64,000 nt of DNA from CAIUGU01 sp963819685 (GTDB taxonomy: Bacteria > Pseudomonadota > Gammaproteobacteria > Steroidobacterales > Steroidobacteraceae): assembly GCA_963819685.1 (NCBI GenBank), contig CAWFXI010000010.1, positions 272,511 through 336,510 of the forward strand. Reading direction: 5' to 3'. Shown here piece by piece: positions 1 through 7,081 of this stretch. Positions within the stretch are counted from its first letter, which is position 1. Each line of letters starts with the position of its first letter. A program made the translations under genes and the position numbers. The notes below the pieces were generated by a model. It made no database searches, had not been told where the DNA came from, and worked only from the letters and a program-made list of their open reading frames with translations.

Positions 1-836
1 GCCTCGAGGTTCATGCCGCTGGTGTTGCCGGTGCGACCATTGGCCCAGAGCAGCAGGTCCGACTTGATCCGGCGTCCCGATTCGAGCTGCAGCACGACAT
101 CGCGGTCGCGGGTCTCCAGCCCGGCAAACTTCTCGTTGTGGCGAATGACGCAGCCCTGCTCGCGCAGGTGATACGACAGCGCCTCGGCGATTTCGTCATC
201 GAGAAAGGACAGCAGGCGCTCCTGCGTATTGACCAGCGTGACCTTGCATCCCAGGTTGATGAAAATCGACGCGTACTCGCAACCGATGACACCAGCGCCG
301 TAGATCGTTACCGCGAACGGGTTTTCGTCGTAGCGCAGTACCGTGTCGCTGTCCCGTACGCGCGGATGAGTGAAATCGAGTTCCGGCGGATGGTAGGGCC
401 TTGAACCCGTGGCGATCACGAAATGATCGGCAGTAATCCGCTCCGGCGCATCCGTCTGCCGCTGGATCTCCAGGGTGTGCTCGTCGACGAACCAGGCCGA
501 ACCGGCGTAGATCGGCACCCGATTGCGTTCGTAGAAGCGGCGCCTGCTCGCGACCTGCGCCTCGATGACGCTGCCGGCGGACGCCAGCAGTCGGGGATAA
601 CTGACGTTAAGATCGTTACGCAGTTCGCGCAGCAGCGGGTTGCGCCGTGCGTCGTAGAGCGTCTTGACCGCCTGACGCAAGGCCTTGCTCGGAATGGTGC
701 CCCAGTGGGTGCAGCCGCCGCCGACTTCCATATGGCGCTCGACCAGGGCAACCGTGCGGTGATTCTTGGCGGCCATCATGGTGGCGCCTTCGCCGGCCGG
801 CCCGCTGCCGATGACAACAATATTGTAGTGATCCAT
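1..836 (-). CDS. sthA: Soluble pyridine nucleotide transhydrogenase, 3' end cut by window edge
   Basis: Flavoprotein of the pyridine nucleotide-disulfide oxidoreductase fold that passes hydride between NADPH and NAD+ in the cytoplasm. About 278 residues are present. The FAD-binding motif VIGSGPAGEG lies at residues 8-17, a second dinucleotide-binding motif (YGAGVIGCEYA) near residue 205. The sequence GGGCTHWGTIPSKALR at 40-55 keeps one cysteine and has threonine where lipoamide dehydrogenases and glutathione reductase have the second redox cysteine; this substitution is the hallmark of SthA. The ATG at 834-836 opens directly onto the FAD motif. The C-terminal dimerisation domain lies outside the window. 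Mercuric reductase or lipoamide dehydrogenase is unlikely because the CxxxxC pair is missing. Confidence 0.9.
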   Translation of the reverse strand, partial: MDHYNIVVIGSGPAGEGATMMAAKNHRTVALVERHMEVGGGCTHWGTIPSKALRQAVKTLYDARRNPLLRELRNDLNVSYPRLLASAGSVIEAQVASRRRFYERNRVPIYAGSAWFVDEHTLEIQRQTDAPERITADHFVIATGSRPYHPPELDFTHPRVRDSDTVLRYDENPFAVTIYGAGVIGCEYASIFINLGCKVTLVNTQERLLSFLDDEIAEALSYHLREQGCVIRHNEKFAGLETRDRDVVLQLESGRRIKSDLLLWANGRTGNTSGMNLE

Positions 837-929
837 CGCTTACATGCTATCGCATCGCAGCGATGCAGCGAAACGGTTGCGCCTTCAAGGTGTGAGCCAA
901 ATCCGTGGCGGCGCCGACAATCGTCGGCT

Positions 930-1379
930 TCAAGAAGATCCATCCTCTTTGTTTGATTCCGGCGATAGAATGGTCGCTTGCTGTGCAGGCTCGTCACCGC
1001 TGCCTTCGGATCGCAAGGCAGGTGGAGAACTGACTTTCTTTACTGCGCTTGCTGCTTTCTTCCGCGGTGCCGTGCGCTTCTTCTCAGGCGAATCCGCAAT
1101 CCGCCGTTCATTTTTCGAACCGGTTGCTTCCTTCAATGCTCCCGGTACGGCTTTGGCGGCACTGGCACGTACAACTTCAAGTTCCTGCTGCGCCAGCTTC
1201 AGTGCATTGCGCGCCCGCTTCCTGGCTTTCTTTGCCGCCTTGGCTAGGACCTTTGCATCCTTCACGCCCTTCTTGGCAACCCTGAGTCTTTCAGTCGCCT
1301 CATCCAATGCACGCTCGAGGACACGCACCGTGTCGATTCCGGCGTGCTTCGCCAGACCTGAGTCTCCGGACTGTCCCAT
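930..1379 (-). CDS. Lysine/alanine-rich histone-H1-like or coiled-coil hypothetical protein
   Basis: A 149-residue protein of unknown function. Residues from about 10 to 80 are Ala/Lys/Arg/Glu-rich and predicted to be helical, including runs such as KAAKKARKRARNALK; the C-terminal third is a low-complexity Ser/Pro/Lys/Ala tail (KKRTAPRKKAASAVKK). This resembles small basic DNA-binding, histone-H1-like bacterial proteins, but no domain can be named. I chose the ATG at 1377-1379 rather than the one 18 bases upstream because a strong GGAGGAG ribosome-binding site sits just ahead of it. It is co-oriented with sthA and separated from it by about 90 bases. Confidence 0.55.
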   Translation of the reverse strand: MGQSGDSGLAKHAGIDTVRVLERALDEATERLRVAKKGVKDAKVLAKAAKKARKRARNALKLAQQELEVVRASAAKAVPGALKEATGSKNERRIADSPEKKRTAPRKKAASAVKKVSSPPALRSEGSGDEPAQQATILSPESNKEDGSS

Positions 1380-1449
1380 CTGCCTCTCCTCCATCATCGA
1401 TCAAGCTGGCAGCGAAGTCTACCCGTATCGAATGACCTGTGGTCGCTGG

Positions 1450-1478
1450 ACGCAACCTCGACCATATGACAGTTGCGT
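1450..1478 (-). terminator. Hairpin just after the OsmC-family gene
   Basis: A 7-bp perfect stem (ACGCAAC at 1450-1456 pairing with GTTGCGT at 1472-1478) around a 15-base loop, 3 bases past the stop of the OsmC-family gene. There is no following T tract, so it is at best a weak terminator or an RNA 3'-end stabiliser. Confidence 0.25.
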
Positions 1479-1480
1479 GA

Positions 1481-1945
1481 CTAACCGCTACCTTCAACTG
1501 TTACTGCTGTCTTGATCGAATTCGAGATGTAGCACTGCTCATGGGCCTCATGGTGCAGGTGCGCTTCTTCTGCCGACGACGGCCGCTTCTCGCCGCCGTA
1601 TGCAATCCTGGGTTTCAAAACAATTTGACTGACCCAGGGAACGCCCTTCTCATTCTTGGTCATCGTGCCGACGGCTTCATCCTCATAGGCATCGATCTGA
1701 AATCCCTGCCGCGACGCCAGGTATAAGAACGTGAGCATATGGCAACTTGAGACCGCGGCAACGAAGGCCTCTTCCGGATCAACATTCGCCGCATTGGACC
1801 AAGGCAGCGGCACAACAGACGGCGATGGCGACGCCGCTACCGTAATGCCCCCATCAAACGTCCACGTGTGTTCGCGCGAATACTTGCCCTTCGTGAACTC
1901 TGGCCCCGTCCGGTTCCAGCGAATGATTGCTTTGTGTTCGGACAC
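1481..1945 (-). CDS. OsmC/Ohr-family peroxiredoxin
   Basis: A 154-residue OsmC-like protein, a dimeric thiol peroxidase family that reduces organic hydroperoxides in the cytoplasm. The family's two redox cysteines are visible as C68 in AAVSSCHMLTFL and C138 in HEQCYISNSIKT. The first part (residues 20-50) carries the SREHTW and GGITVAAS strands typical of the OsmC/YhfA branch rather than classical Ohr. The start is GTG at 1945. That start lies 19 bases from the boundary of a degenerate attC site, so the gene may be the last cassette of the neighbouring cassette cluster or the first fixed gene beyond it; I see no attC on its 3' side. Confidence 0.85.
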   Translation of the reverse strand: MSEHKAIIRWNRTGPEFTKGKYSREHTWTFDGGITVAASPSPSVVPLPWSNAANVDPEEAFVAAVSSCHMLTFLYLASRQGFQIDAYEDEAVGTMTKNEKGVPWVSQIVLKPRIAYGGEKRPSSAEEAHLHHEAHEQCYISNSIKTAVTVEGSG

Positions 1946-1963
1946 TCTGGAAATACTTACTGC

Positions 1964-2051
1964 GTCGAACGGTTTAGCTGAGCGCCGCGGCTGCCGCGAT
2001 TTGGGCTTGGCATTCTATCGTCCACGCCTGCGCTCCAGCGAATTGTCAGGC
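1964..2051 (-). repeat. attC-like site (degenerate R boxes)
   Basis: Read on the minus strand: R'' GCCTGAC, L'' CGCTGGAGCGC, then L' GCGCTCAGCT and R' GTTCGAC, 88 bp in all. L'' pairs with L' except for one extra G, the extrahelical base that gives attC its orientation. R'' and R' each deviate from consensus (RYYYAAC, GTTRRRY). The site overlaps the stop codon of the HicB-like gene, as cassette attC sites often do. Confidence 0.55.
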
Positions 2052-2258
2052 GGCAACTTCGACATACTCAACCCGGCTCAGGGGTGGTGGAATCGGGGCG
2101 CCGTCCTCTCGAAGTCCTTCGAGATGAAACTCGATTGCCTCGCGAATGGCCTGCTCCGTTGCTTCGGGCGTGGCGCCCGTTGCAACGCAGCCCGGTAGAT
2201 CCGGAACGTATGCCGAGAAGTTGGTACCTGCCGCTTCAATGACGATCGCATAGCGCAT
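2046..2258 (-). CDS. HicB-family antitoxin-like protein, no HicA partner
   Basis: A 70-residue protein matching the HicB partial-RNase-H-like fold: MRYAIVIEAAGTNFSAYVPDLPGC at the N-terminus, then GATPEATEQAIREAIEFHL. These are the beta-strand and helix elements that bind and inhibit HicA RNases in cognate pairs. It lacks the extra C-terminal DNA-binding domain seen in longer HicBs. No HicA-like gene is next to it. Its start lies 2 bases after the stop of the MORN-like gene, so the two are likely cotranscribed and form a two-gene cassette with the attC site that overlaps its own stop. Orphan HicB-like genes are common in cassette arrays, and function as an antitoxin is not shown. Confidence 0.75.
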   Translation of the reverse strand: MRYAIVIEAAGTNFSAYVPDLPGCVATGATPEATEQAIREAIEFHLEGLREDGAPIPPPLSRVEYVEVAA

Positions 2259-2260
2259 GG

Positions 2261-2509
2261 TTAGGCTTCATGTGCCGACTTTGGTTTCATCTTTGTAATT
2301 TTGTAGACCTGCCCCTTTTTGTCGTAAGTCGTCCACTCACCAATCTGCTGTCCGTTCTCGAAGTGGCCGGAGCGCATCCTCGTTCCGTCCAATCTGAACC
2401 ACTCCCAATAGCCAGTTGGAACTCCGTCAGCCGTCTGTCCTCTGGCCCAAATGCTGCCATCTTTGTGATACTCGATGTGTTTCTTCTTCGATGCTCTTTT
2501 GGTGGGCAT
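2261..2509 (-). CDS. Small MORN-repeat-like protein
   Basis: An 82-residue protein with a basic start (MPTKRASKKKHIEYHKDG) followed by repeated strand-turn units: DGSIWARGQTADGVPTGYWEWF, then DGTRMRSGHFENGQQIGEWTTYD, then KKGQVYKI. The GxYWEWFRLDGT and GxWTTYDKKGQ pattern is that of MORN-like/YwqK-type repeats, which in other proteins mediate protein or lipid contacts; no specific function can be given. It sits in the cassette cluster, 24 bases from an attC site at its 5' side and directly upstream of the HicB-like gene. Confidence 0.65.
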   Translation of the reverse strand: MPTKRASKKKHIEYHKDGSIWARGQTADGVPTGYWEWFRLDGTRMRSGHFENGQQIGEWTTYDKKGQVYKITKMKPKSAHEA

Positions 2510-2532
2510 AATGATGTTCTGTGCGTGATGAT

Positions 2533-2618
2533 GCCTAACGCGCAGTTCAGCGGCCGCGCACGCCGCATGTGTGTTGGCACTTTATGCATGACCGGTCCGC
2601 TGCAACTGCTTGTTATGC
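2533..2618 (-). repeat. attC site
   Basis: The best-preserved site. On the minus strand: R'' GCATAAC, L'' CAGTTGCAGCGG, a variable centre, L' CCGCTGAACTG and R' GTTAGGC, which fits GTTRRRY exactly. L'' pairs with L' over 11 bases with one extra G left unpaired. Length 86 bp. It lies 6 bases beyond the inferred stop of the cupin gene and in that gene's orientation. Confidence 0.75.
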
Positions 2619-2624
2619 GACGCC

Positions 2625-3094
2625 CTAATATGAAGTGCCGTCTTTGTGCGTTAAAACCCACGCGCCCGTTTCTACTTGGGTGAACTTTAGGTCATCCCGC
2701 GGATATTCCGCGTAGTTCCAGGCGTACGATCGCCGATCTCCAGGAACTGCACCTTGCCCTGCGACCTGTTGATAAGCTGATGACCGACACCTGTTCCGGC
2801 TTTGAACCCGCAGCAATCACCCGCACTGAGCACGAATTCCTTCTCCCCCAGGACTAACGTCGGGTTTCCGGAGACGACGAAGATGAACTCGTCCTGTTTG
2901 GTGTGATGGTGAAAGAGTGCCGACACTGCACCCGGCTCAAGTTCTGTTAGGTTGATCCCAAAATTCGCTAGGGTGAAGTGATCACCCAAGCGATGTTTGA
3001 TGCGGCCCTCGACCAACGCCGTAAACGGCGCCGGATAGATTGTCTTCCGGCTGAGCGCCGGCACATCAACGGCCTGTAGTGGCTCTGAATTCAC
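2625..3094 (-). CDS. Small cupin-domain protein (one frameshift near the 3' end)
   Basis: A single-domain beta-barrel cupin of about 155 residues. The first conserved motif is visible as HHHTKQDEFIFVVSGNPTLVLG around residues 61-82, with metal-ligand histidines and glutamate, and the second as GVGHQLINRSQ around 101-111. The GTG start at 3092-3094 follows a GGGAGG ribosome-binding site. The open frame runs to a stop at 2687, but the expected family tail (YAEYPRDDLKF... THKDGTSY) continues in another frame to a stop at 2625, so one base is missing or extra near 2,720. The corrected stop lies 6 bases before the attC site, which supports the correction. Substrate and activity are unknown; many such cupins occur as integron cassettes. 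Confidence 0.75.
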
Positions 3095-3109
3095 CGGTTA
3101 CCTCCCGTC

Positions 3110-3198
3110 GCATATCGCCCCGCATGAGCGCCGCCGCCACCCACGCCCGAGGAATGGAATTTTATCGTCCATGCGTGCGCTCCATGCGGTGGTTAGAT
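3110..3198 (-). repeat. attC-like site
   Basis: On the minus strand: R'' ATCTAAC (perfect), L'' CCGCATGGAGCGC, centre, L' GCGCTCATGCGG, and R' GATATGC, which departs from GTTRRRY. L'' and L' pair along 12 bases with one unpaired extra G in L''. Length 89 bp. It lies between the stop of the secreted-protein gene (3212) and the cupin start (3094), on the coding strand of both. Confidence 0.65.
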
Positions 3199-3211
3199 CG
3201 CGCTAGAGGCC

Positions 3212-3722
3212 CTAGGAAAAGAATTCTTCGGCGGGGACCTCGTGCACTTCCGGCTCCGGCACCCCGACGCGCCACACCACCTTCGTCGTGATCAACCCAC
3301 TGGGATCATCCATCAGAGCACAGTCGCTTCCGAAGCCCGCACGAAAAAGTTCGCCGCGGGGTTTCCGAATGGTCGCCCAAGCCCCCATCGAGGCGCCGCA
3401 ACGTCCCTGGGGATTTGTGTTGCCAGGGGAAGGGCCCACCTCAACCTCATAACTTCCGTCGCTGAAGCTTGCAGGCACGGCGAAATGTATTTCTCGCCGC
3501 GATGGCAGTCTCCGTGGCAGATACCAGACTCCAGGGGTCGACGCCATCCGGGCCAAGGTTGGCCAGCATCGTTCCCCATCCCCGTTGTACGCTCCGGTGT
3601 AACTCACTGCCACATAGTCGTTCAATTGATCGCATCGACCTGCACAGCTATGTAGACAGTTGTCCGCTCAAGGTCTCCATTGAGATCAAGCTCAGCGCGA
3701 GTAATGCCAAGGCTTGACGCAT
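3212..3722 (-). CDS. Putative secreted small protein of a gene cassette, one frameshift
   Basis: Function unknown. The open frame from 3212 to about 3660 encodes a Cys-containing product (YVAVSYTGAYNGDGERCWPTL, then a strand-rich part ending VPEPEVHEVPAEEFFS). Just upstream in another frame, after an AAGGAG site, an ATG at 3720-3722 opens MRQALALLALSLISMETLSG, which looks like a signal peptide but stops at once. Joining the frames gives a signal peptide followed by ADNCLHSCAGRCDQLNDYV, so a one-base indel near 3,665 is likely. A periplasmic or secreted location is then inferred. If the break is real, the gene is dead or starts at an internal TTG at 3625. Confidence 0.5.
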
Positions 3723-3816
3723 ATCAGTTCTCCTTGAGCGGCTCGCGCCGTGCAAGTGCGTAGCGCTTGCACGGTCGAGTGAGTGGAATCGAACGGCTTT
3801 GATGCACATGTTAGAT
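3719..3816 (-). repeat. Weak attC-like candidate with a strong internal hairpin
   Basis: On the minus strand it begins ATCTAAC and ends GATATGC, the same end boxes as the site at 3110-3198, and is 98 bp long. The centre holds a perfect 9-bp stem (CCGTGCAAG/CTTGCACGG). The L arms pair poorly, and the end box coincides with the ATG of the next gene, so it may be coincidence. Confidence 0.3.
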
Positions 3817-3893
3817 CCAACGCCACCATTGCGGCGCGGACATGGGATTGTCGGAGCGCTGCGCCCTGATAGGTTTTGCACCTCTTGCGACAT

Positions 3894-4318
3894 TTAGAGA
3901 CTCCCAATAGTCGACGGGTGCTTAATAAGCACGGTGCTAGCGGCACCAAGACGTGAAATGAATTTTGAATCGAACGACAGCACATACCGACATAGCCTTC
4001 GCACGCTGACTCCGCCAGAATGCGGCAATCGTCGATGTCATTGTGAAGCGTTTTGAAGTTCGCGACACGAGGGTCTATGAGCAACGGCTTGATAGGCTGA
4101 ATTTCTGGGAAGAGAGTTGTCATTTCTTCATGGAATGCGGCACGGGCGCTATCCGGAATGCGTTGATACTCTGAGCGCACGGTCGGTGTTATGAAGAGGC
4201 CGCCTTCTCGGTAGAGGAATGTTCCAAATAGAGCGATCCGCTGTTCAGCGAGGCCATCCGTCGGTTCGTCTAATTTCACCATTGCGTCGATCAAATACGT
4301 ATAGCACTGCGTATCCAA
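3894..4318 (-). CDS. PIN-domain (VapC-like) ribonuclease, frameshifted
   Basis: The N-terminal frame gives a PIN fold: DTQCYTYLIDAMV with an acidic residue at residue 11, a second acidic site in ITPTVRSEYQRI, and IDDCRILAESACEG around residues 97-110. The usual end of the domain, RYVLSFDSKFISRLGAA... and a stop at 3894-3896, is found in a different frame, so one base is missing near 3,990; read without correction the frame runs on to 3692 as junk. PIN proteins of this kind cut RNA using a Mg2+ site built from four acidic residues. The likely start is TTG at 4318, as no ATG precedes the motif after the upstream stop. No VapB-like antitoxin is adjacent. Confidence 0.6.
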
Positions 4319-4978
4319 GCCGACGTGCGTCTAGTTTCTCATGGATCTAACTCTATCATATACGGCCCAAGCGCCGCATTTCAAATGCGGCGATTTGGCC
4401 GCATAACATGCCGTGTACATGACTACTCCTTTGAATTCCCTGGAGACGAACGGATGGTATGCCGCGGAGGTGAGAGGGGCAAACGGAGAAGAAAAAACCG
4501 GCGGACTCTGTCCGTTTATGCCCTGGCCGCAGGGTACAAGTAGGCCTCCGGCAGGTAGGTCGCGGACGCGACAGGCGGGCCTAACGGCAGGCCAGACGAA
4601 AGGAAGTGAATAAATGAGGCAAACGCCGCGTGTCGCGACTTCGGTTCCCTTCCGCCGGGACGGACATAGGGGAGTGGTATGGCCGACAGGTGGTGACACG
4701 CCGCCACACCCGCCTATACGGCACTCCGTTGCATGAGCACACGATGCCAGCTGTCGGGAGGAGCGAGCCCGCTCGGGTCTCGCGGGCAACGTTTACACCT
4801 GTGATACGCAAATGTAGGCGGGCACCCATCTCTTTGATGCGGCACGAGCACTTACCAGCAACAACTGGCCAGACCGCTCCCCTATGGCCGGCACGGCCTC
4901 TGGATAGTTGCAAATCTCGACGAAGCCGCCAGTTATGTCGCTTGCCAGTTCGATCGCCCCGGGACTACGATCTCGCCC
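4319..4978. other. 660-bp gene-free stretch between cassettes and the toxin-antitoxin pair
   Basis: No convincing coding sequence on either strand: candidate frames here are short, Arg/Pro-rich and overlap one another. It holds a nested perfect hairpin at 4363-4401 (outer arms CGGCC/GGCCG, inner arms GCCGCATTT/AAATGCGGC) and the first copy of the REP-like element at 4498-4596. The final 20 bases should contain the promoter of the toxin-antitoxin pair. Confidence 0.6.
4498..4596 (+). repeat. REP-like hairpin element, copy 1
   Basis: Contains two tight hairpins: GCGGACTCTGTCCG and, after a GTAG tetranucleotide, GTCGCGGACGCGAC. A GTAG followed by a GC-rich palindrome is the form of RAYT-mobilised REP sequences. 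A second copy lies inverted at 5582-5658 and shares CGGCGGACTCTGTCCG, GGTCGCGGACGCGACA and ACGGCAGGCCAGA in the same order. The copy here is longer by an insertion in its middle. Confidence 0.6.
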
Positions 4979-5209
4979 ATGAGCGCATCGATCAAATCGT
5001 TGGGCATAGACCAATTGGGTGTTGAAGAACGCCTGGCACTGGTTGAGGAAATCTGGGACAGCATCGCCGCGGACAGTTCGGCCATACCGCTGACACCTGC
5101 TCAACGCACCGAACTGCAGAAGCGGATTGAAGAAGATGATGCCGATCCGGAAGCCGTCACTGCTTGGGAAGAAGTGAGGGAATCACTGCCTTTCCGTCCT
5201 GAGAAATGA
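4979..5209 (+). CDS. Addiction-module antitoxin, RelB/TIGR02574-like
   Basis: A 76-residue acidic protein of the addiction-module family: the helix VEERLALVEEIWDSIAADS (about residues 14-32), then LTPAQRTELQKRIEE and ESLPFRPEK. This family binds and neutralises ParE/RelE-type toxins and usually represses its own promoter. The ATG at 4979 is used because it gives the full conserved N-terminal helix. Its TGA overlaps the toxin's ATG by four bases (ATGA at 5206-5209), indicating translational coupling. Confidence 0.85.
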   Translation: MSASIKSLGIDQLGVEERLALVEEIWDSIAADSSAIPLTPAQRTELQKRIEEDDADPEAVTAWEEVRESLPFRPEK

Positions 5210-5502
5210 TCCTGAAGCCCTTCTTTCGAAGGGCCGCCCGTCTCGAATTTGCAGAATCAGCTGCCTGGTATGAACGGCAAAAGCCGGGACTCGGCGGCGA
5301 GTTCTCTGCAGAGATAGGGCATGCCTTGATCAAGGCATGCGAAGCGCCGCAGCGATATCCACGCGTGTTGAATGACGTTCGCTGCATACGCGTCCGCCGC
5401 TTTCCCTTTTTTATTTTCTTTCGCGTTCGGGCAGAACGCCTCGTCGTGCTCTCCGTGTTTCACGCCCGGCGAGACCCATTGGTCTGGCGAGAACGGCAAT
5501 GA
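5206..5502 (+). CDS. ParE/RelE-superfamily toxin
   Basis: A 98-residue protein with the ParE-like fold: RAARLEFAESAAWYERQKPGLG at 8-29, ALIKACEAPQRYPRV near 39-53, and the C-terminal strands VRRFPFFIFFRVRAERLVVLSVFHARRDP. The conserved final motif (F-H-x-RRDP-x-W) is intact. ParE members poison DNA gyrase and RelE members cut mRNA on the ribosome; sequence alone favours the ParE side. It overlaps the antitoxin by four bases. An inverted REP-like element lies 80 bases after its stop and could act as transcript 3' structure. Confidence 0.85.
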   Translation: MILKPFFRRAARLEFAESAAWYERQKPGLGGEFSAEIGHALIKACEAPQRYPRVLNDVRCIRVRRFPFFIFFRVRAERLVVLSVFHARRDPLVWRERQ

Positions 5503-5581
5503 TCCTAAACTGGCAACCGACGAGGTTCACTGGAAAATAGCTGGCAGCGACAGCAGTTTGGACCGTATCGGCAGAAAGAAC

Positions 5582-5658
5582 TCTGGCCTGCCGTGAGGCC
5601 GTCTTGTCGCGTCCGCGACCCATCTGCCGTAGGCCTTCCTGCGGACAGAGTCCGCCGT
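5582..5658 (-). repeat. REP-like hairpin element, copy 2 (inverted)
   Basis: Minus-strand copy of the element at 4498-4596, with the same hairpins (GCGGACTCTGTCCGC and GTCGCGGACGCGAC) and the same ACGGCAGGCCAGA end. The two copies face each other around the toxin-antitoxin pair. It also lies between two converging genes, where REP elements commonly sit. Confidence 0.6.
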
Positions 5659-5665
5659 CTATCTT

Positions 5666-7081
5666 CTACGGCTTCGGCACTCCGCCACCCAACGCCAGCG
5701 CCAGATTGACAGTGTTCGTGAGTGCGTCGCGATGCGCGCCCACCGACGCGATCTGCGCCTGAAACAGCGACCTGCGGACATCGAGCAGTTCAAGGTAATC
5801 AATCTCGCCAGCGGAATAACGCAACTCCGAAAGTTCGGCGGCACGGGCCAGGGCACGTTCCCTGTCGGCGATCGACAGGCTGATATCCGACAGCAGCTCC
5901 TGTCCTCGCAGGCTGTCCAGCACGTCGCGGAAAGCGCTTTGGACAGTCCGCACATACTGGGCTTGTCGCTGCATCCGCAACGCTTCCACACGATCGACTT
6001 CAGCTCGCAATCTGCCGGCCTGGAAAACCGGCTGCAGCAGACCCGCTGCCAGCGACCATTGCTCGGCCGGGTTCGTAAACAGATCGGACAGGTCCTGGCT
6101 CGCGGATCCAAACGTACCGGTCAGGCTGATCTGGGGAAACAGATTCGTTCGTGCAACGCCGATGTCGGCTGCAGCTGCAACCAATGCGGCGTCGGCCGCA
6201 CGCACATCAGGCCTGCGTTCAAGCACCGAAGATGGCAACCCTGCTGGTAATACGGGCGCCGGCTGGAGCCTGGTGCCATCGACTTCGTAGGCAGCCATCG
6301 TCAACTCGCGCGGCGTTCTTCCGAGCAGTACCCCGAGTGCGTTCGACAGCTGTGTCATTTCCAGTTCAAACTGCTGCGCGGCGCTCTCAGCAGCGGACGC
6401 CTCGGCCTCCGTCCTTCTGAAGGTCGCCTCATCGCTTTCACCAGCCTCAAAGCGCAGTTGCTCGATCTCGACCGACTCGCGGCGCGCGGCCAGCGTCTCA
6501 TTGGCACGATCAAGCTGTTCGGACGCGGCAATCAGCGAGAAATACGTACGCGCCACATCGCCCGTCAGGCTCAAGCGCACCGTGTCGCTATCGAATTCGG
6601 TTGCAAGCAGACGCGCCCGCGCCCCTTCGCTTGCACGAAGATAGCGTCCCCACAGATCGAGTTCGTAGGTAACGACGCCCTGCACCGAGTAGCTGTTGCG
6701 AGCCTGCCCCGCATCCGGAAACTGGCCGGCCGCAACGCTGTCGACCTGGCGCGAAGCGTTTCCCTGGATGCCCACTGCCGGCCACCGTTCAGCATTTGTC
6801 TGTCCCAGTACTGCGCGTGCCTCGAGAACGCGCGCAGCGGCAATTGCGACATCTGCATTGTGAGCCAGGGCTTCATCCATCAATTGATCAAGCCGCGGGT
6901 CGCCAAATACCTTCCACCATGCATCAGGGAGTTCCGCGGTTGCAGCCGCAGGCGTCGGCAGTGCGTCGGGCAACGGCAACTCAGGCTTGTCCACTGACAC
7001 ACGCGAAACGAAGCAGCCGCTCAACATCAATGTGGCCATCAGCGGCAGCGCGGCAAGACGAATCAGTCTCGACTCAGACAT
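5666..7081 (-). CDS. NodT-family outer-membrane efflux lipoprotein
   Basis: A 471-residue TolC-like outer-membrane factor. The signal peptide ends in the lipobox LMLSGC (Cys22), so the protein should be lipid-anchored like OprM. The body has the two-fold repeated helical-barrel pattern, with WWKVFGDPRLDQL near 55, NADVAIAAARVLEAR near 76 and RRPDVRAADAALVAAAADIGVAR near 290. It is the last gene of the tetR-adaptor-RND operon; its ATG overlaps the end of the RND gene by eight bases. It would form the exit duct for the pump across the outer membrane. Confidence 0.9.
   Translation of the reverse strand: MSESRLIRLAALPLMATLMLSGCFVSRVSVDKPELPLPDALPTPAAATAELPDAWWKVFGDPRLDQLMDEALAHNADVAIAAARVLEARAVLGQTNAERWPAVGIQGNASRQVDSVAAGQFPDAGQARNSYSVQGVVTYELDLWGRYLRASEGARARLLATEFDSDTVRLSLTGDVARTYFSLIAASEQLDRANETLAARRESVEIEQLRFEAGESDEATFRRTEAEASAAESAAQQFELEMTQLSNALGVLLGRTPRELTMAAYEVDGTRLQPAPVLPAGLPSSVLERRPDVRAADAALVAAAADIGVARTNLFPQISLTGTFGSASQDLSDLFTNPAEQWSLAAGLLQPVFQAGRLRAEVDRVEALRMQRQAQYVRTVQSAFRDVLDSLRGQELLSDISLSIADRERALARAAELSELRYSAGEIDYLELLDVRRSLFQAQIASVGAHRDALTNTVNLALALGGGVPKP

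Larger units (their letters stand above)
1964..4318 (-). mobile_element. Integron-type gene-cassette cluster without an integrase (CALIN-like)
   Basis: A minus-strand series of short promoterless-looking genes separated by attC-like sites at 1964-2051, 2533-2618, 3110-3198 and, weakly, 3719-3816. The first three are 88, 86 and 89 bp long, lie immediately 3' of a gene, share orientation with that gene, and each has an imperfect palindrome in which the L'' arm has one extra G. These are the structural rules of attC sites. Cassette contents: MORN-like plus HicB-like pair, cupin, secreted protein, PIN-domain remnant. No intI gene or attI site is visible, so this fits the class called clusters of attC sites lacking an integrase. 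Confidence 0.65.

Noticed and set aside
3692..4318. 208-residue product of the uncorrected PIN frame
   Set aside because: After the frame break the sequence is Cys/Arg-rich and without fold; the true PIN ending is in another frame and stops at 3894.
4345..4411. Possible further attC site starting with ATCTAAC
   Set aside because: No GTTRRRY box at a suitable distance and no L arms with an extra base.
4600..4970. Structured RNA or group II intron
   Set aside because: Several short GC-rich hairpins but no domain V, reverse transcriptase or other recognisable RNA core.
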